Assembly: GCF_036711975.1 (NCBI RefSeq)
Contig: NC_091973.1
Span: 4,774,001 to 4,838,000 of the forward strand
Source of the DNA: Onthophagus taurus
Taxonomy: Eukaryota > Arthropoda > Insecta > Coleoptera > Scarabaeidae
DNA: 64,000 nt
Direction: 5' to 3'
The notes under the pieces are model-generated. The model worked only from the letters and a program-made list of their open reading frames with translations. It was not told the origin of the DNA and ran no database searches. Below, one piece after another: positions 35,733 to 48,600 of this stretch. Position numbers and translations under genes: made by a program. The number at the start of each line of letters is the position of its first letter. Position 1 is the first letter of the stretch.

Positions 35733-36605
35733 ATAGAACTCAACAGATTTACTATGGTATTAATTTATTACTATTAATTTTTTTTGTTATTGTATTAATT
35801 AAAAAAATTAATTGATTTGTATGTTTTAAGCTTCATAAGGTTTTTATTTGAAAATATTTAACATAACAGAATTTGTTATATTATAAGTCATTTGGAGAAT
35901 TTGTGGATCTAAATGGTCTCATTAAGGATTAAGATAAAATTTTTTTACTAAGAAAGAATTTTATTTCTTGCAAGGTTAAATTCCATTCTAATTAAGTAGT
36001 TTCGATTTGATTTCTTTGTCGAACAAATCACATTAAAAAAACAATAGGTAATATCTTTTACGAATTTGGAACAATTGCGGATAATTACTCGGCGATATTA
36101 CGATATTTCATCAAAAATTTCTAAAAAGAGATTTAATTTTTAGACACAAATCATTTATTTAGGAGATATCTCATCAAAGATATAATCAAAATGATTGTAT
36201 CTCTACCCAGAACATTTTCAACCCAAGTTTTGGTTTTTGTATCTTGTCCTTTCCATTTTGTTCATTTGAGTTGACCAACTCGTTTTTCGTATTTTTATCA
36301 CAATTAAGTTCTAGTATTTATTTTATTGTACAGGCTAAAAATTTGCAGTCTTTGTCCATAAATTCTTACAAATACATTAAAATTTCCATTTTTTATGTTA
36401 TGTAAATCTTAAACTATTCTTCAGTAATCTTATTTATTACTTCATCTTCCTCATTCATTCTCATATTTGAACCCTATACCTCGAATTATAATTCTTCATC
36501 GTCATCTCTATGAACTTTCAATTATCTTCTATCCATAAGTATGATTGTGTTGATGACAATGATTTGATACATACCGGATTTGATACATTAACATGAAATC
36601 GTCCA
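35733..36605. other. RNF220 3' flank
   Basis: AT-rich, no recognisable gene or repeat array before the family-B array. Confidence 0.45.
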
Positions 36606-36609
36606 CTTT

Positions 36610-37950
36610 GTAATATTCTAGCGCCTCGCCCGCAAGCGACCTCGGCGGAATGAGGGTGAAAGTCTTCTTATAAAAGACTTTGTACTTTCATCAAGGTGTA
36701 TAAGAGAACAATTTTACTTCAAATCGCCGAGGTCGCTTGCGGGCGAGGCGATAGATTTGATATATCAATACAAACTCATTTTTCGAGAATTATACCGCCT
36801 CGCCCGCAAGCGACCTCGACGGAATTAAGGTTAATTTCTTTTTATAAGAGACTTTGTACCCCTAATAAGATATATAACAAACGATTTTGCCTCAAATCGC
36901 CGAGGTCGCTTGCGGGCGAGGCGCTAGATTTGATATATTAATACAAAATCATCATTTTTCGAGAATTCTACCGCCTCGCCCGCAAGCGACCTCGGCGGAG
37001 TGTGTTTATGTCTTTTTTTAAGAGACTTTGTACCCCTAATAAGAAATATAAGAAACGATTTTGTCTCAAATCGCCGAGGTCGCTTGCGGGCGAGGCGCTA
37101 GATTTGATATATTAATACTAAATCATCATTTTTCGAGAATTCTACCGCCTCGCCCGCAAGCGACCTCGGCGGAGTGTGTTTATGTCTTTTTTTAAGAGAC
37201 TTTGTACCCCTAATAAGAAATATAAGAAATGATTTGGCCTCAAATCGCCAAGGTCGCTTGCGGGCGAGGCGCTGGATTTTATATATCAATACGAATCATT
37301 TTTAATCATTTTTCGAAAATTCTACCGCCTCGCCCGCAAGCGACCTCGGCGTAATGAGGGTAAATGTCTTTTTATAAGACACTTTGTACCAATAATAAGA
37401 TATATAACAAACGATTTTGCCTCAAATCGCCGAGGTCGCTTGCGGGCGAGGCGCTAGATTTGATATATTAATACAAAATCATCATTTTTCGAGAATTCTA
37501 CCGCCTCGCCCGCAAGCGACCTCGGCGGAGTGTGTTTATGTCTTTTTTTAAGAGACTTTGTACCCCTAATAAGAAATATAAGAAACGATTTGGCCTCAAA
37601 TCGCCAAGGTCGCTTGCGGGCGAGGCGCTGGATTTTATATATCAATACGAATCATTTTTAATCATTTTTCGAAAATTCTACCGCCTCGCCCGCAAGCGAC
37701 CTCGGCGTAATGAGGGTAAATGTCTTCTTATAAGACACTTTGTACCAATAATAAGATATATAACAAACGATTTTGTCTCAAATCGCCGAGGTCGCTTGCG
37801 GGCGAGGCGCTGGATTTGATATATCAATACAAAATCATCATTTTTCGAGAATTCTACCGCCTCGCCCGCATGCGATTCGGCGGAATGCTTCTCATAAGAC
37901 ACTTTGTACACCTAATAAGGTCGCTTACGGGCGTGACGCTACAATCTAAC
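36610..37950. repeat. Family-B tandem array (about 177-bp units with inverted GC-rich cores)
   Basis: About seven and a half units. Each has CCTCGCCCGCAAGCGACCTC and, about 100 bp on, its inverse GAGGTCGCTTGCGGGCGAGG; between the two lie a TTTATAAGAGACTTTGTACC segment and, next to the inverse core, CTCAAATCGCC. Inverse cores are separated from the next forward core by about 70 bp of AT-rich DNA with TTTTCGAGAATTCTACCG. Forward cores at about 36,625, 36,798, 36,973, 37,147, 37,326, 37,503, 37,683 and 37,858 (degraded). Units at 37,147-37,325 and 37,503-37,682 share variants, suggesting higher-order duplication. Frames here are repeat artefacts. Confidence 0.95.
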
Positions 37951-39656
37951 CACAACATTGTTAATAATGCCATTAAACAACATATATAAGCAGAATCTCG
38001 ACACCTAGAACACCAAAGCGATTAAATATGTTTGATATGGCACATATAATATTGTCTTTTATCTTGATTTCTTGTTGAAGAAAAAAATCGACCGTTTTTA
38101 TATAATTTTTTGTTTCAATATAAATATATTTTTGTTATAAATATTTTCAAATGAAAACCTTTTTACAACTACACCGGTGTTTCTTTTTAATTAATAAAAG
38201 ATTTTGAGCATTCCATTTGTAAAGAATTAATTTAAACTGTTTAAGAGTTTTAAGATAGGATTATTTATTTCTAAGAAGATAAATTATGAAATTTTTCGTC
38301 GTGTAGTTGTATTTAGTGATCTGAAATATTGTTTTAAACAATTTATACTGTTCAGGGATAAAAAAAACCACTTGTATAATAAATAAAATGGAATGTGATA
38401 ATTATAATAAAAATTTTCAATTTATTATTTTGGTTTATTATTTTCTTTTCTTATCGTAAAAGTGAACAATCATCACCTAAACCTAAACAAATCGCCAACA
38501 CAATCCGATTGGTTTCCTTATTCTTCCGCTGCACTTCGTGAACGTTTGACGCCGTTTACTCCGGCAATAATGGTAAGCTCTTAGCTTATAATTATCCCAA
38601 ATTAATTACAAAAATTATTATTCTTTTTATTTTATAAAGTAAATTATTTTAAATTCGTTTTATATATTTTCATTTGTTTTATTAGCTTCACTTAATTTTG
38701 ATATTTGAATTATATATCAAAAATTTTTTTTTCCTCTAATTAATTAATTATCGATTATGACAAAAAATATTATTAACTCATTTTTTATGATCCATACATC
38801 GATCAAAACGTCAAAATTTTTGTGCTGATTCTAATTTTCATACTATATAGAAAAATAGTCAATAATTATTGAATTTTTTTTGTTGGAAAGTCAACCGGAG
38901 TTGACCCGATATAATTTATTTTTATTGAACCGGAACGATAAGCAAATCGATAAGGTAAACGGTTTGAAGCCCTGTTTGCAACCATAAAACTTCTCGCCCG
39001 ACGAGTTTATAAAGCTCTCAATAGTCGGGATGCAGAATTCTCCATGTAGCTGTTTGTACAAACTAAGGAGTGACCACATCCTTACAATTTTCTTTTGAAC
39101 TCAACATATTTTCCATAAATTTTCATTCAAAAACAACCCCAATTAGCTCAGATCAAAATGATACTCATCAATTTAAAAATGTGTATTAATTAATTTTTTG
39201 TTGACTTATTATTTAACGTGTTAAGGTAACAAGTAATAAAAAAAGGTAATAATAAAGTGAATTTATGAACTTAGTAGACGTAAATTTGGCGATTAAAAAT
39301 TTCAATGCTGTTTTTCAAGTCGTGAAACCATTCCCATTTAATGTGTTACCAACTTCATTGTATTCATAAATTTAATTTCAAAAAATATTTTCATGAACGT
39401 ACCCCAACACAACGTTGGTACGCATACAATTTGACGTTCTATATATATATACGAAATATTTCAACACTCATTTCTCACACTATTTCTATTCTTTTCTATT
39501 AGCGTTGTTATTAAATTCCACCCTTTATCTCAAGAATGTTTAGGTATCCCCTCCAACGAACCAGTTATCGCTTTTGCTCGCAAATTTTAATCGAACCATT
39601 GTAAAGTTCATTCTCATTTTAACGTTTTGACTTTAAACTTCCTTTCCGAAATCGAA
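37951..39656. other. Upstream region of the micro-exon gene
   Basis: AT-rich, no gene on its own. Two possible upstream exons: an open stretch ending in ATG directly before a GTAAGC donor (ATG 38570-38572), which would splice in phase 0 to the downstream micro-exons as an alternative start; and 39,945-39,977 (acceptor TTTTTTAG, donor GTAAGT), whose phase-0 frame is closed, so it could only be untranslated. The minus frame 38891-39079 is not convincing. Confidence 0.35.
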
Positions 39657-42600
39657 ATGTGCGATAATGATGTATTTCAAGGTGATATTCATCAATTCAA
39701 TTTTGTAAGTCTAATTAAATCTATTTATTTCATGAACGTACTCTAAAATATGATGGTTGCGATTTGATAACATCATTTCTGTTTTTACTTTTCTAATTTT
39801 GTCAAACATTTAAACTCAAAAATCGTGTAAGTTTTTAATATTTTTTTACTAAAATGTTGTATATAACGATAAATTTAATAAATACATTCATTAAAACAAT
39901 ATGGCGGCGAATCTGTTTCAATTTGACATTTGCAATTTTTTTTAGATTGTTTAAGCGAATTATTGCTGTAATATTGAGTAAGTTTTAATATTTTTCGTCG
40001 TTATTTTGATTTTTTTAATGTTTTAAATGAATATACAACGTTTTATGGAATTAATTCCACTTTATTTCTCGTTTCACGAATTCTAACCTATAAAAATGTA
40101 TCCATCTGTCAAATTTTCTACTTTTTCTTGCAGGTTTTTTCCGAGGAAATTCAACAAACTGTAAGTTTATATTTTTTGTTATCTTTTAAATGATTTTAAA
40201 TCATTTCTTTTTGTTTAGGCGAGTGTTGATAACAAGATTGACGTGGATCGAAGTGTAAGTTAATTTTTTTTTAGTTAAATCTTTTTGGTGTTATATCTTT
40301 CTTTTTTTATAGTTAAGCGTTTTCCACGAAAGCTATCCACTACGTAACGTAAGTTTTCCTTAGTAGTTTATTCATATGCGTAGTTTTTTAATCGGTTAAG
40401 AGCTAGAATGTGGCCCCTCTAACCGTTAGAGGGAGCACATTCCGTTCTTTGGTTGTAAGATATAAAGTGTTTCTTATTTCTTGAAAATAAAAAATATATT
40501 TGAGTTATTATTTAATTAATTTGGTGGTATTTCCGCTATCTAGATCGACGAAGATGGTGCTTCCAGAGGTGTGCCTTTTTAACTTCTGAAAGACTATCTT
40601 TGTCAATCTGGATAGCATTTTCTATGTTATATTAGAGGCTATCTAGATTGACCAAGCTGGAATCTTATACATTTGGTTTTTCTAATATATGTTTTTCAAA
40701 TTTTGTTCCACTTATAATTATTTAGATTGACAGTAATGGTGATTTGCAGATACTATCCGTTTTTGTATCTGTGCCACTATTTCTGTTAATCTGGATGGCA
40801 TTTTTCTCTACCATTATGGTTTGGTTCTATTTTTGTTCAATTTTATTAGTTTAATGTTTGAGATAAATTCTCCATCAATTTAGACGATGTTCTAGATTGA
40901 TTGAGATAGCTATTTCCAGATATGTACTTTTGCAATATCTCGAAATTGGCATCTCTACTGATCTGAACAACATTCTTTTAGAATTTTTCGTGAATTTTCA
41001 GAAATTAAACAAACTAACAATCCAGACGGTGTTCTTGATTGATAGAGGTAGCTTTTTCCAGATATGTACATTTTGTTTATCTGGAACTTGGCATCTCTAT
41101 TGATCTGAATGCATGCTTACACTTCTTCCAGATAATAAACGCTATCCAGATGGACTAAGATTGTAACCTACAGATGTGTACATATTAATCAGTAGTTGCC
41201 GTCTTTGTCAATCTGGGCAGCATATTGCAGATTTGCACCTACCATATAGATGTTTCGTTCCAGATAACACTATCTAGAACGACAGAGAGGGTGATTTGCA
41301 GATGTATATTTCTCTATCTGTAATTGCCATCTTTGTCAATCTGGATAGTATATGTTATAGGTCCTAGATGCTATCTAGATCGGCAGAGATAGTGAGTTAC
41401 CGATGAGTTCTTTTCTATCTGTACTTGCTATCTTTGCCAATCTGGATAGTATATTCTACAGCATAAATATTTCCAGATACGAAACGCTACCTAGATTGAC
41501 AGAGATAGGGAGTTATCGATGAGTAGCTATCTATCTGTACTTCCCATCTTTGTCAATTTGGACAGTATCTTCCACATTTACATTAATTATTAAAAATTAA
41601 TATCTAACAAATCACTAAAAAAACAAAAATTTCAAAAATATCTTTATTTTTGAGGATTAGAATGCGTTTTATATCTCAAATTCGACCTCAAACAATCTAG
41701 TTTATGTTAAGATATAGAAATAATAGAGTTTGATTGTCAGAATTGTCAGAATTAACCACCTTTATGTATATGCAACCAAATTAGCTGTTCTGATGATTAT
41801 GTTGCCTGTATATACAAATTATTTTAAATACAAACATTATTTAAAATTGAAAATTTTTATTTTTTGTTGTAGGATTATCGGAATTGGATTGAAGATGTAA
41901 GTTTGTGCTTTAATTTATTCGAATTTTCCGTAACATTTCCTTTTTTTGTAATAGTTAGAAAAGCAGCTAATTTCTAATGTAAGTCTTGAATTTTTTAAAT
42001 TTATGTTTTTTTAATTATGCCCATTTTTAGACGGAAATTATGAGCGATAATCAACCCAATACCCCCGAAGAAATCGTAAGTAAAGGAACACTCAAAAATT
42101 AATATCTTAATTGTATTATTTTTTTTTAATTAGATGGATGATAAAAAATCCGAACCCGCAATGGAAGAAGTAAGTTCTTTATAATTCTTTTCGTCACTTA
42201 TTTACGAAAATTTCTTTACGTATTTAGGACCCAGCTTTAAATTTCGCGACGAAAATCGTCAGCTCAATCATGACTCAAAATAATTTATCGTCTGAATTTC
42301 AAATTGCCGGAATTTGCAAAGCCGTTGAAATTGCCAAGAAAGGATTTTACGAATTGAAAACCACCGAAACAATTCTACAAGACATTTACAACGCGGAAAT
42401 TGCAATTTTCCCTAAACCAAATTCTCAGGATGAGCCTTACAGTCCCAGTGATACCATAGAGACTATTGATCTTACAATATCCGACGATGAAGGTCCGTTA
42501 GATTTATCTCACACCATGCCAAAGTTGTCTTTGTTATCACCAGACACATCAAACACATCTCTCCCAGCCGAAGAAAATAATAAAACTGAAACGAACAATA

Positions 42601-45600
42601 TTAATAACCAAAACATATATGAAGACATAAGCGATTTTGAATCAAACCATGAAGAAGAAATCACCGAAAAAGTTGAAGATATAAAAAAAGACGATGAAAA
42701 TGAAAACACTAAGTTCGAAAGACGCATTGTTGATGTAACCCACTTCAAAAACTTTAATACTAGGTTGGTGAATCATTTGCTTGATCAAACTGTTTACGGA
42801 TCATACACTGAAGCAAGTGCAGCAATGCGTAGGTTGCAACAAATTACAAATACCCCTTCGAACGCAATAACAGTAATCCACGTTGGCACTAACTGCATGA
42901 ATTGTGATTATTATAATTATCAAAATCAAGCATACCACAACGACTATACCGATTATTCTAATCATTACAATCAAAATTATTCATTCCATGGTGAATATAA
43001 CGCAAACATGAATTATCCAGATACGATGAGAAATGATAGTAACGGACAATACTTTTATACAAATTATGATGAGCACACAAGAAGGGCGAATGAAGAGAAT
43101 TTACCTCAACCTGACTACAACAATCAATTTGATAACAACGAAGAGGAAGGAAATATCGAAAGTGTATCGAAATTTCCTGAAGACCACGGCGAAAAGGATT
43201 TTAAAATAGAGGAAGACAAAATTGAAGGTAAATATATTATTATTAAACATAAAAAATCATCCCTTTTTTATTTTTCTACCATTCTAGTTTATGATAAGAT
43301 ATAGAAATAATAAATCATAAATAAAAAATTGGGTTATACAACTTGTTAAGAAAAGTAACAATTTCAAAAAAATCATGTTTTCTTTATTTTTGGGAGTTAG
43401 AATGTGTTTTATGTTTCAAATTAAAGCTGAAACATTCTAGTTTATGATAAAGTATAGAAATATTAGGGTTTGATTATAAGAATTTTGAGAAATAAAATCA
43501 TAACTAAAAAATTAGGTTATATACCTTGTTAGGAAAAGTAAAAATTTCAAAAAAATCATAATTTCTTTATTTTTGGGAGTTAGAATGTGTTTTATGTCTC
43601 AAATTAAAGCTGAAATATTCTAGTTTATGATAAAGTATAGAAATATTATTGTTTGATTGTAAGAATTTTCAGAAATAAAATCATAACTAAAAAATTAGAT
43701 TATATAACTTGTTAAGAAAAGTAAAAGTTTCAAAAAAATCATCTTTTCTTTATTTTTGGGAGTTAGAATGTGTTTTATGTCTCAAATTAAAGCTGAAACA
43801 TTCTAGTTTATGATAAAGTATAAAAATATTAGGGTTTGATTGAAAGAATTTTCAGAAATAAAATTATAACTAAAAAATTAGGTTATATAACTTGTTAAGA
43901 AAAGTAAAAATTTCAAAAAAATCATCCTTTCTTTATTTTTGGGAGTTAGAATGTGTTTTATGTCTCAAATTAAAGCTGAAACATTCTAGTTTATGATAAA
44001 GTATAGAAATATTAGGGTTTGATTGTAAGAATTTTCAGAAATAAAATCATAACTAAAAAATTAGGTTATATAACTTGTTAAGAAAAGTAACAATTTCAAA
44101 GAAATCATAATTTCTTTATTTTTGGGAGTTAGAATGTGTTTTATGTCTCAAATTAAAACTGAAACATTCTAGTTTATGATAAAGTATAGAAATATTAGGG
44201 TTTGATTGAAAGAATTATCAGAAATCAAATCATAACTAAAAAATTAGGTTATATAACTTGTTAAGAAAAGTAACAATTTCAAAAAAATCATCCTTTCTTT
44301 ATTTTTGGGAGTTAGAATGTGTTTTATGTCTCAAATTAAAGCTGAAACATTCTAGTTTATGATAAAGTATAGAAATATTAGGGTTTGATTGTAAGAATTT
44401 TCAGAAATCAAATCATAATTAAAAAATTAGGTTATATAACTTGTTAAGAAAAGTAAAAGTTTCAAAAAAATCATACTTTCTTTATTTTTGGGAGTTAGAA
44501 TGTGTTTTATGTCTCAAATTAAAGCTGAAACATTCTAGTTTATGATAAAGTATAGAAATATTAGAGTTTGATTGTAAGAATTTTCAGAAATAAAATCATA
44601 AATAAAAAATTGGGTTATACAACTTGTTAAGAAAAGTAAAGATTTCAAAAAAATCATAATTTCTTTATTTTTGGGAGTTAGAATGTGTTTTATGTCTCAA
44701 ATTAAAGCTGAAACATTCTAGTTTATGATAAAGTATAGAAATATTAGGGTTTGATTGCAAAAATTTTCAGAAATAAAATCATAAGTAACAAATTAGGTTA
44801 TACAGGGTGTCACACAAAAAACGCCCCAAGCTGTAACTCTGTCATTTATATTCCGATTTTCATGACCGAGGCATCAAATGAAATGGTTTGATGAATACTA
44901 TGGTTCATGCTACAAATAAATTTTTTTCAAGGCCATCTTCAATTTTAAGCGATTATTAACTTTTGTTTTTCAAATTGCTCCATATATTTTTCTTCACGTC
45001 ATTAGATAGAGATTGTTTTTCTGAATCCACTGATGTGCAATACATCCACTTTGAATGTAATTTTAGCAGAAAAAAGACACCTGTATATACAGGTTGTCGC
45101 ACAAGAACGCCGTAAGCTGTAACTCTGTCATTTAACTTCCGATTTTTATGAACGAGGTATCAAATGAAATGGTTTGATGAATGCTATGATTCATACTACA
45201 AATAAACTTTTTCCAACGCCATCTTCGATTTCAAGCGATTATCAACTTTTGATTTTCAAATTGCTCGGTATGTTTTTCTTCACGTTATGGGATAGAAATT
45301 GTTTTCTGAGCCCATTGATGTGCAATACATTAACATTAATTGTAATTTTAGCAGAGAAAAACAATTAAAACATTTTCCGAACCTTGTCTTAGTCACTTCT
45401 GTAATACTGCAGTGTGCCATGGAAAAAAATAACACGCAAAACTGATAACACTCATTAAATGCTATTTCAATGCCCAAGCAGTTGTAAATGATACTTATAA
45501 GTTGGTTTTTCATTTATCCCATGGCACACTACAGTATAACACAAGTGACTTTAAGAGAATGTTCAGAAACTATTTTATTGTTTTTCTATGCTACAATTAC

Positions 45601-48600
45601 AATTAATGTTGATGTATTGTACATTAATGGATTCAGAAAAAAAAACTCTATCCAATAGCGTGAAGAAAAACATACCGAGTAATTTGAAAATCAATGTTGA
45701 TAATCGCTAGAAATTGAAGATGGCGTTGGAAAAAGTTTATTTGTAGCATGAATCATAGTATTCATCAAACCATTTCATTTGATAGCTAGGTCATGAAAAT
45801 TGGAAGGTAAATGACAGAGATACAGCTAGCGGCGTTGTTGTGTGGCAACCTGTATATACAGGTGTCTTTTCTCTACTAAAATTATATTCAAAATGGATGT
45901 ATTGTACATCAGTGGATTCAGAAAAACAATCTCTATCCAATGACGTGAAGAAAAATATATAGAGCAATTTGAAAAGCAAAAGTTAATAATCGCTTAAAAT
46001 TGAAGACGGCCTTGGAAAAAATTTATTTGTAGTATGAATCATAGTATTCATGAAACCATTTCATTTGATAACCCGCTCATGAAAATCGGAATGTAAATGA
46101 CAGAGTTACAGCTTGGGGCGTTTTTTGTGTGACACCCTGTATAACTTGTTAGGAAAAGTAAAAATTTCAAAAAAATCATCTTTTCTTTATTTTTGGGAGT
46201 TAGAATGTGTTTTATGTCTCAAATTAAAGCTGAAACATTCTAGTTTATGATAAAGTATAGAAATATAAGGGTTTGATTATAAGAATTTTGAGAAATCAAA
46301 TCATAACTAAAAAATTAGGTTATATAACTTGTTAAGAAAAGTAAAAGTTTCAAAAAAACCATCTTTTCTTTATTTTTGAGAGTTAGAATGTGTTTTATGT
46401 CTCAAATTAAAGCTGAAACATTCTAGTTTATGATAAAGTATAAAAATATTATGGTTTGATTGTAAGAATTTTGAGAAATAAAATCATATCTAAAAAATTA
46501 GGTTATATAACTTGTTAAGAAAAGTAACAATTTCAAAAAAATCATCTTTTCTTTATTTTTGAGAGTTAGAATGTGTTTTATGTCTCAAATTAAAGCTGAA
46601 ACATTCTAGTTTATGATAAAGTATAGAAATATTAGGGTTTGATTGAAAGAATTTTCAGAAATAAAATTATAACTAAAAAATTAGGTTATATAACTTGTTA
46701 AGAAAAGTAAAAATTTCAAAAAAATCATCTTTTCTTTATTTTTGAGAGTTAGAATGTGTTTTATGTCTCAAATTAAAGCTGAAACATTCTAGTTTATGAT
46801 AAAGTATAGAAATATTAGGGTTTGATTGAAAGAATTTTCAGAAATAAAATTATAACTAAAAAATTAGGTTATATAACTTGTTAAGAAAAGTAAAAATTTC
46901 AAAAAAATCATCTTTTCTTTATTTTTGGGAGTTAGAATGTGTTTTATGTCTCAAATTAAAGCTGAAACATTCTAGTTTATGATAAAGTATAGAAATATTA
47001 GGGTTTGATTATAAGAATTTTGAGAAATCAAATCATAACTAAAAAATTAGGTTATATAACTTGTTAAGAAAAGTAAAAATTTCAAAAAAATCATCTTTTC
47101 TTTATTTTTGGGAGTTAGAATGTGTTTTATGTCTCAAATTAAAGCTGAAACATTCTAATTTATGATAAAGTATAGAAATATTAGGGTTTGATTATAAGAA
47201 TTTTCAGAAATAAACACATAACTAAAAAATTAGGTTATATAACTTGTTAAGAAAAGTAACAATTTCAAAAAAATCATCCTTTCTTTATTTTTGGGAGTTA
47301 GAATGTGTTTTATGTCTCAAATTAAAGCTGAAACAGTCTAGTTTATGATAAAGTATAGAAATATTAGGGTTTGATTGTAAGAATTGTCAGAAATAAATTA
47401 ATAATTAAAAAAATAATCTTATATAACTTGTTAAGAAAAGTAAAAATTTAAAAAAAATCATCCTTTCTTTATTTTTGGGAGTTAGAATGTGTTTTATGTC
47501 TTAAATTAAAGCTGAAACATTCTAGTTTATGATAAACTATAAAAATATTAGGTTTTTATTGTAAAAATTTTCAGAAATAAAATCATAAATAAAACATTGC
47601 ATTATGCAGAAACTTATTATTTCTTGAAATTTATATGATATATGATATAATATATGTTTCTGTTTTAGAAGATGAATTGAAGGAACAGGAATTGCAAGAA
47701 GAAAGTCACGAAGAAGAAACTCCCAAATATCATATTTTATGCAATGATGAAACAAATGTAAATGAAAACAAAGATGAAAGTGGAAGCGAAAATCCTGGAG
47801 AAACTAGCAGTTTGAGAATGGAAGAGGATGATGAGATGGATGAAGAAGATGAAATGGAAGGCAAAGATGAGATGGATGAAGAAGATGAAATGGAAGGCAA
47901 AGATGAGATGGATGAAGAAGATGAGCTAGAAGAAAAAGATGAAATGGATGAAGAAGATGAGGTAGAAGAAAAGGATGTGATGGAAGAAGAAGATGGGTCA
48001 GAAAAAGAAGGTAAAATGGAAGGTGAAGAACATAATACCATCGAAATCGAAAATCCTCAAGATGAGATGAAAAGTCTAAGCCCATATAATTATACACTAG
48101 AAATCGAAGATAAATATAATGACGACTGGAATGATAACAAAGAAAGTGCAAAACAGGAACATCCAGAAAGTGATCGGTGGGGAGAACAAGGAGAACAAGG
48201 ATGGACTACTTGGGATATTGAAGAACCAAGCTTAGATGATAACGCAATCGAATGTGAAACCGAAAATCTTGGAGAAAGTACCAATTTACCAGTAGAAGAA
48301 AAAAATGAAGTGGATAATGATGAAAAAGAGCTAGAAGAAGAAAATCCGCAATCAAAAAATTATAGTATGGATGAAGAAAATACATATAATGAAGTCGAAG
48401 AAGCTACTAATGTTAATAACGATTGTAACGAAGAAAATCCATCATCTGAAGTGGATGAGAAACCTGAAAAAAACTACAATAATGCTGAAATATGTGATGA
48501 TCGTGGTCGTAGTCGAAGACGTAGTCGCGGACGTGGTCGAGGTAGAGGATTTGGACGTAAAAATAATAATACAAGCAACAATGATGAAATGAAAAGTGCT

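Larger units (their letters stand above)
43262..47600. repeat. Tandem array of about 183-bp units in micro-exon gene intron 9
   Basis: About sixteen to seventeen units split into two blocks (43,262-44,802 and 46,140-47,600) by an inserted element. Consensus pieces: GGGAGTTAGAATGTGTTTTA, TGTCTCAAATTAAAGCTGAA, ACATTCTAGTTTATGATAAA, TTAGGGTTTGATTGTAAGAA, AAAAAATTAGGTTATATAAC, TTGTTAAGAAAAGTAA. Units are very similar to each other, implying recent amplification or homogenisation. The array begins immediately after the donor of exon 9 and ends about 60 bp before exon 10. Confidence 0.95.

Noticed and set aside
39945-39977. Additional coding micro-exon
   Set aside because: Splice sites are present but the phase-0 frame contains TAA, incompatible with the neighbouring phase-0 exons; at most an untranslated exon.
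45174-45979. Frames inside the nested MITEs
   Set aside because: Short, symmetric between the inverted arms, no transposase motifs; by-products of the hairpin.
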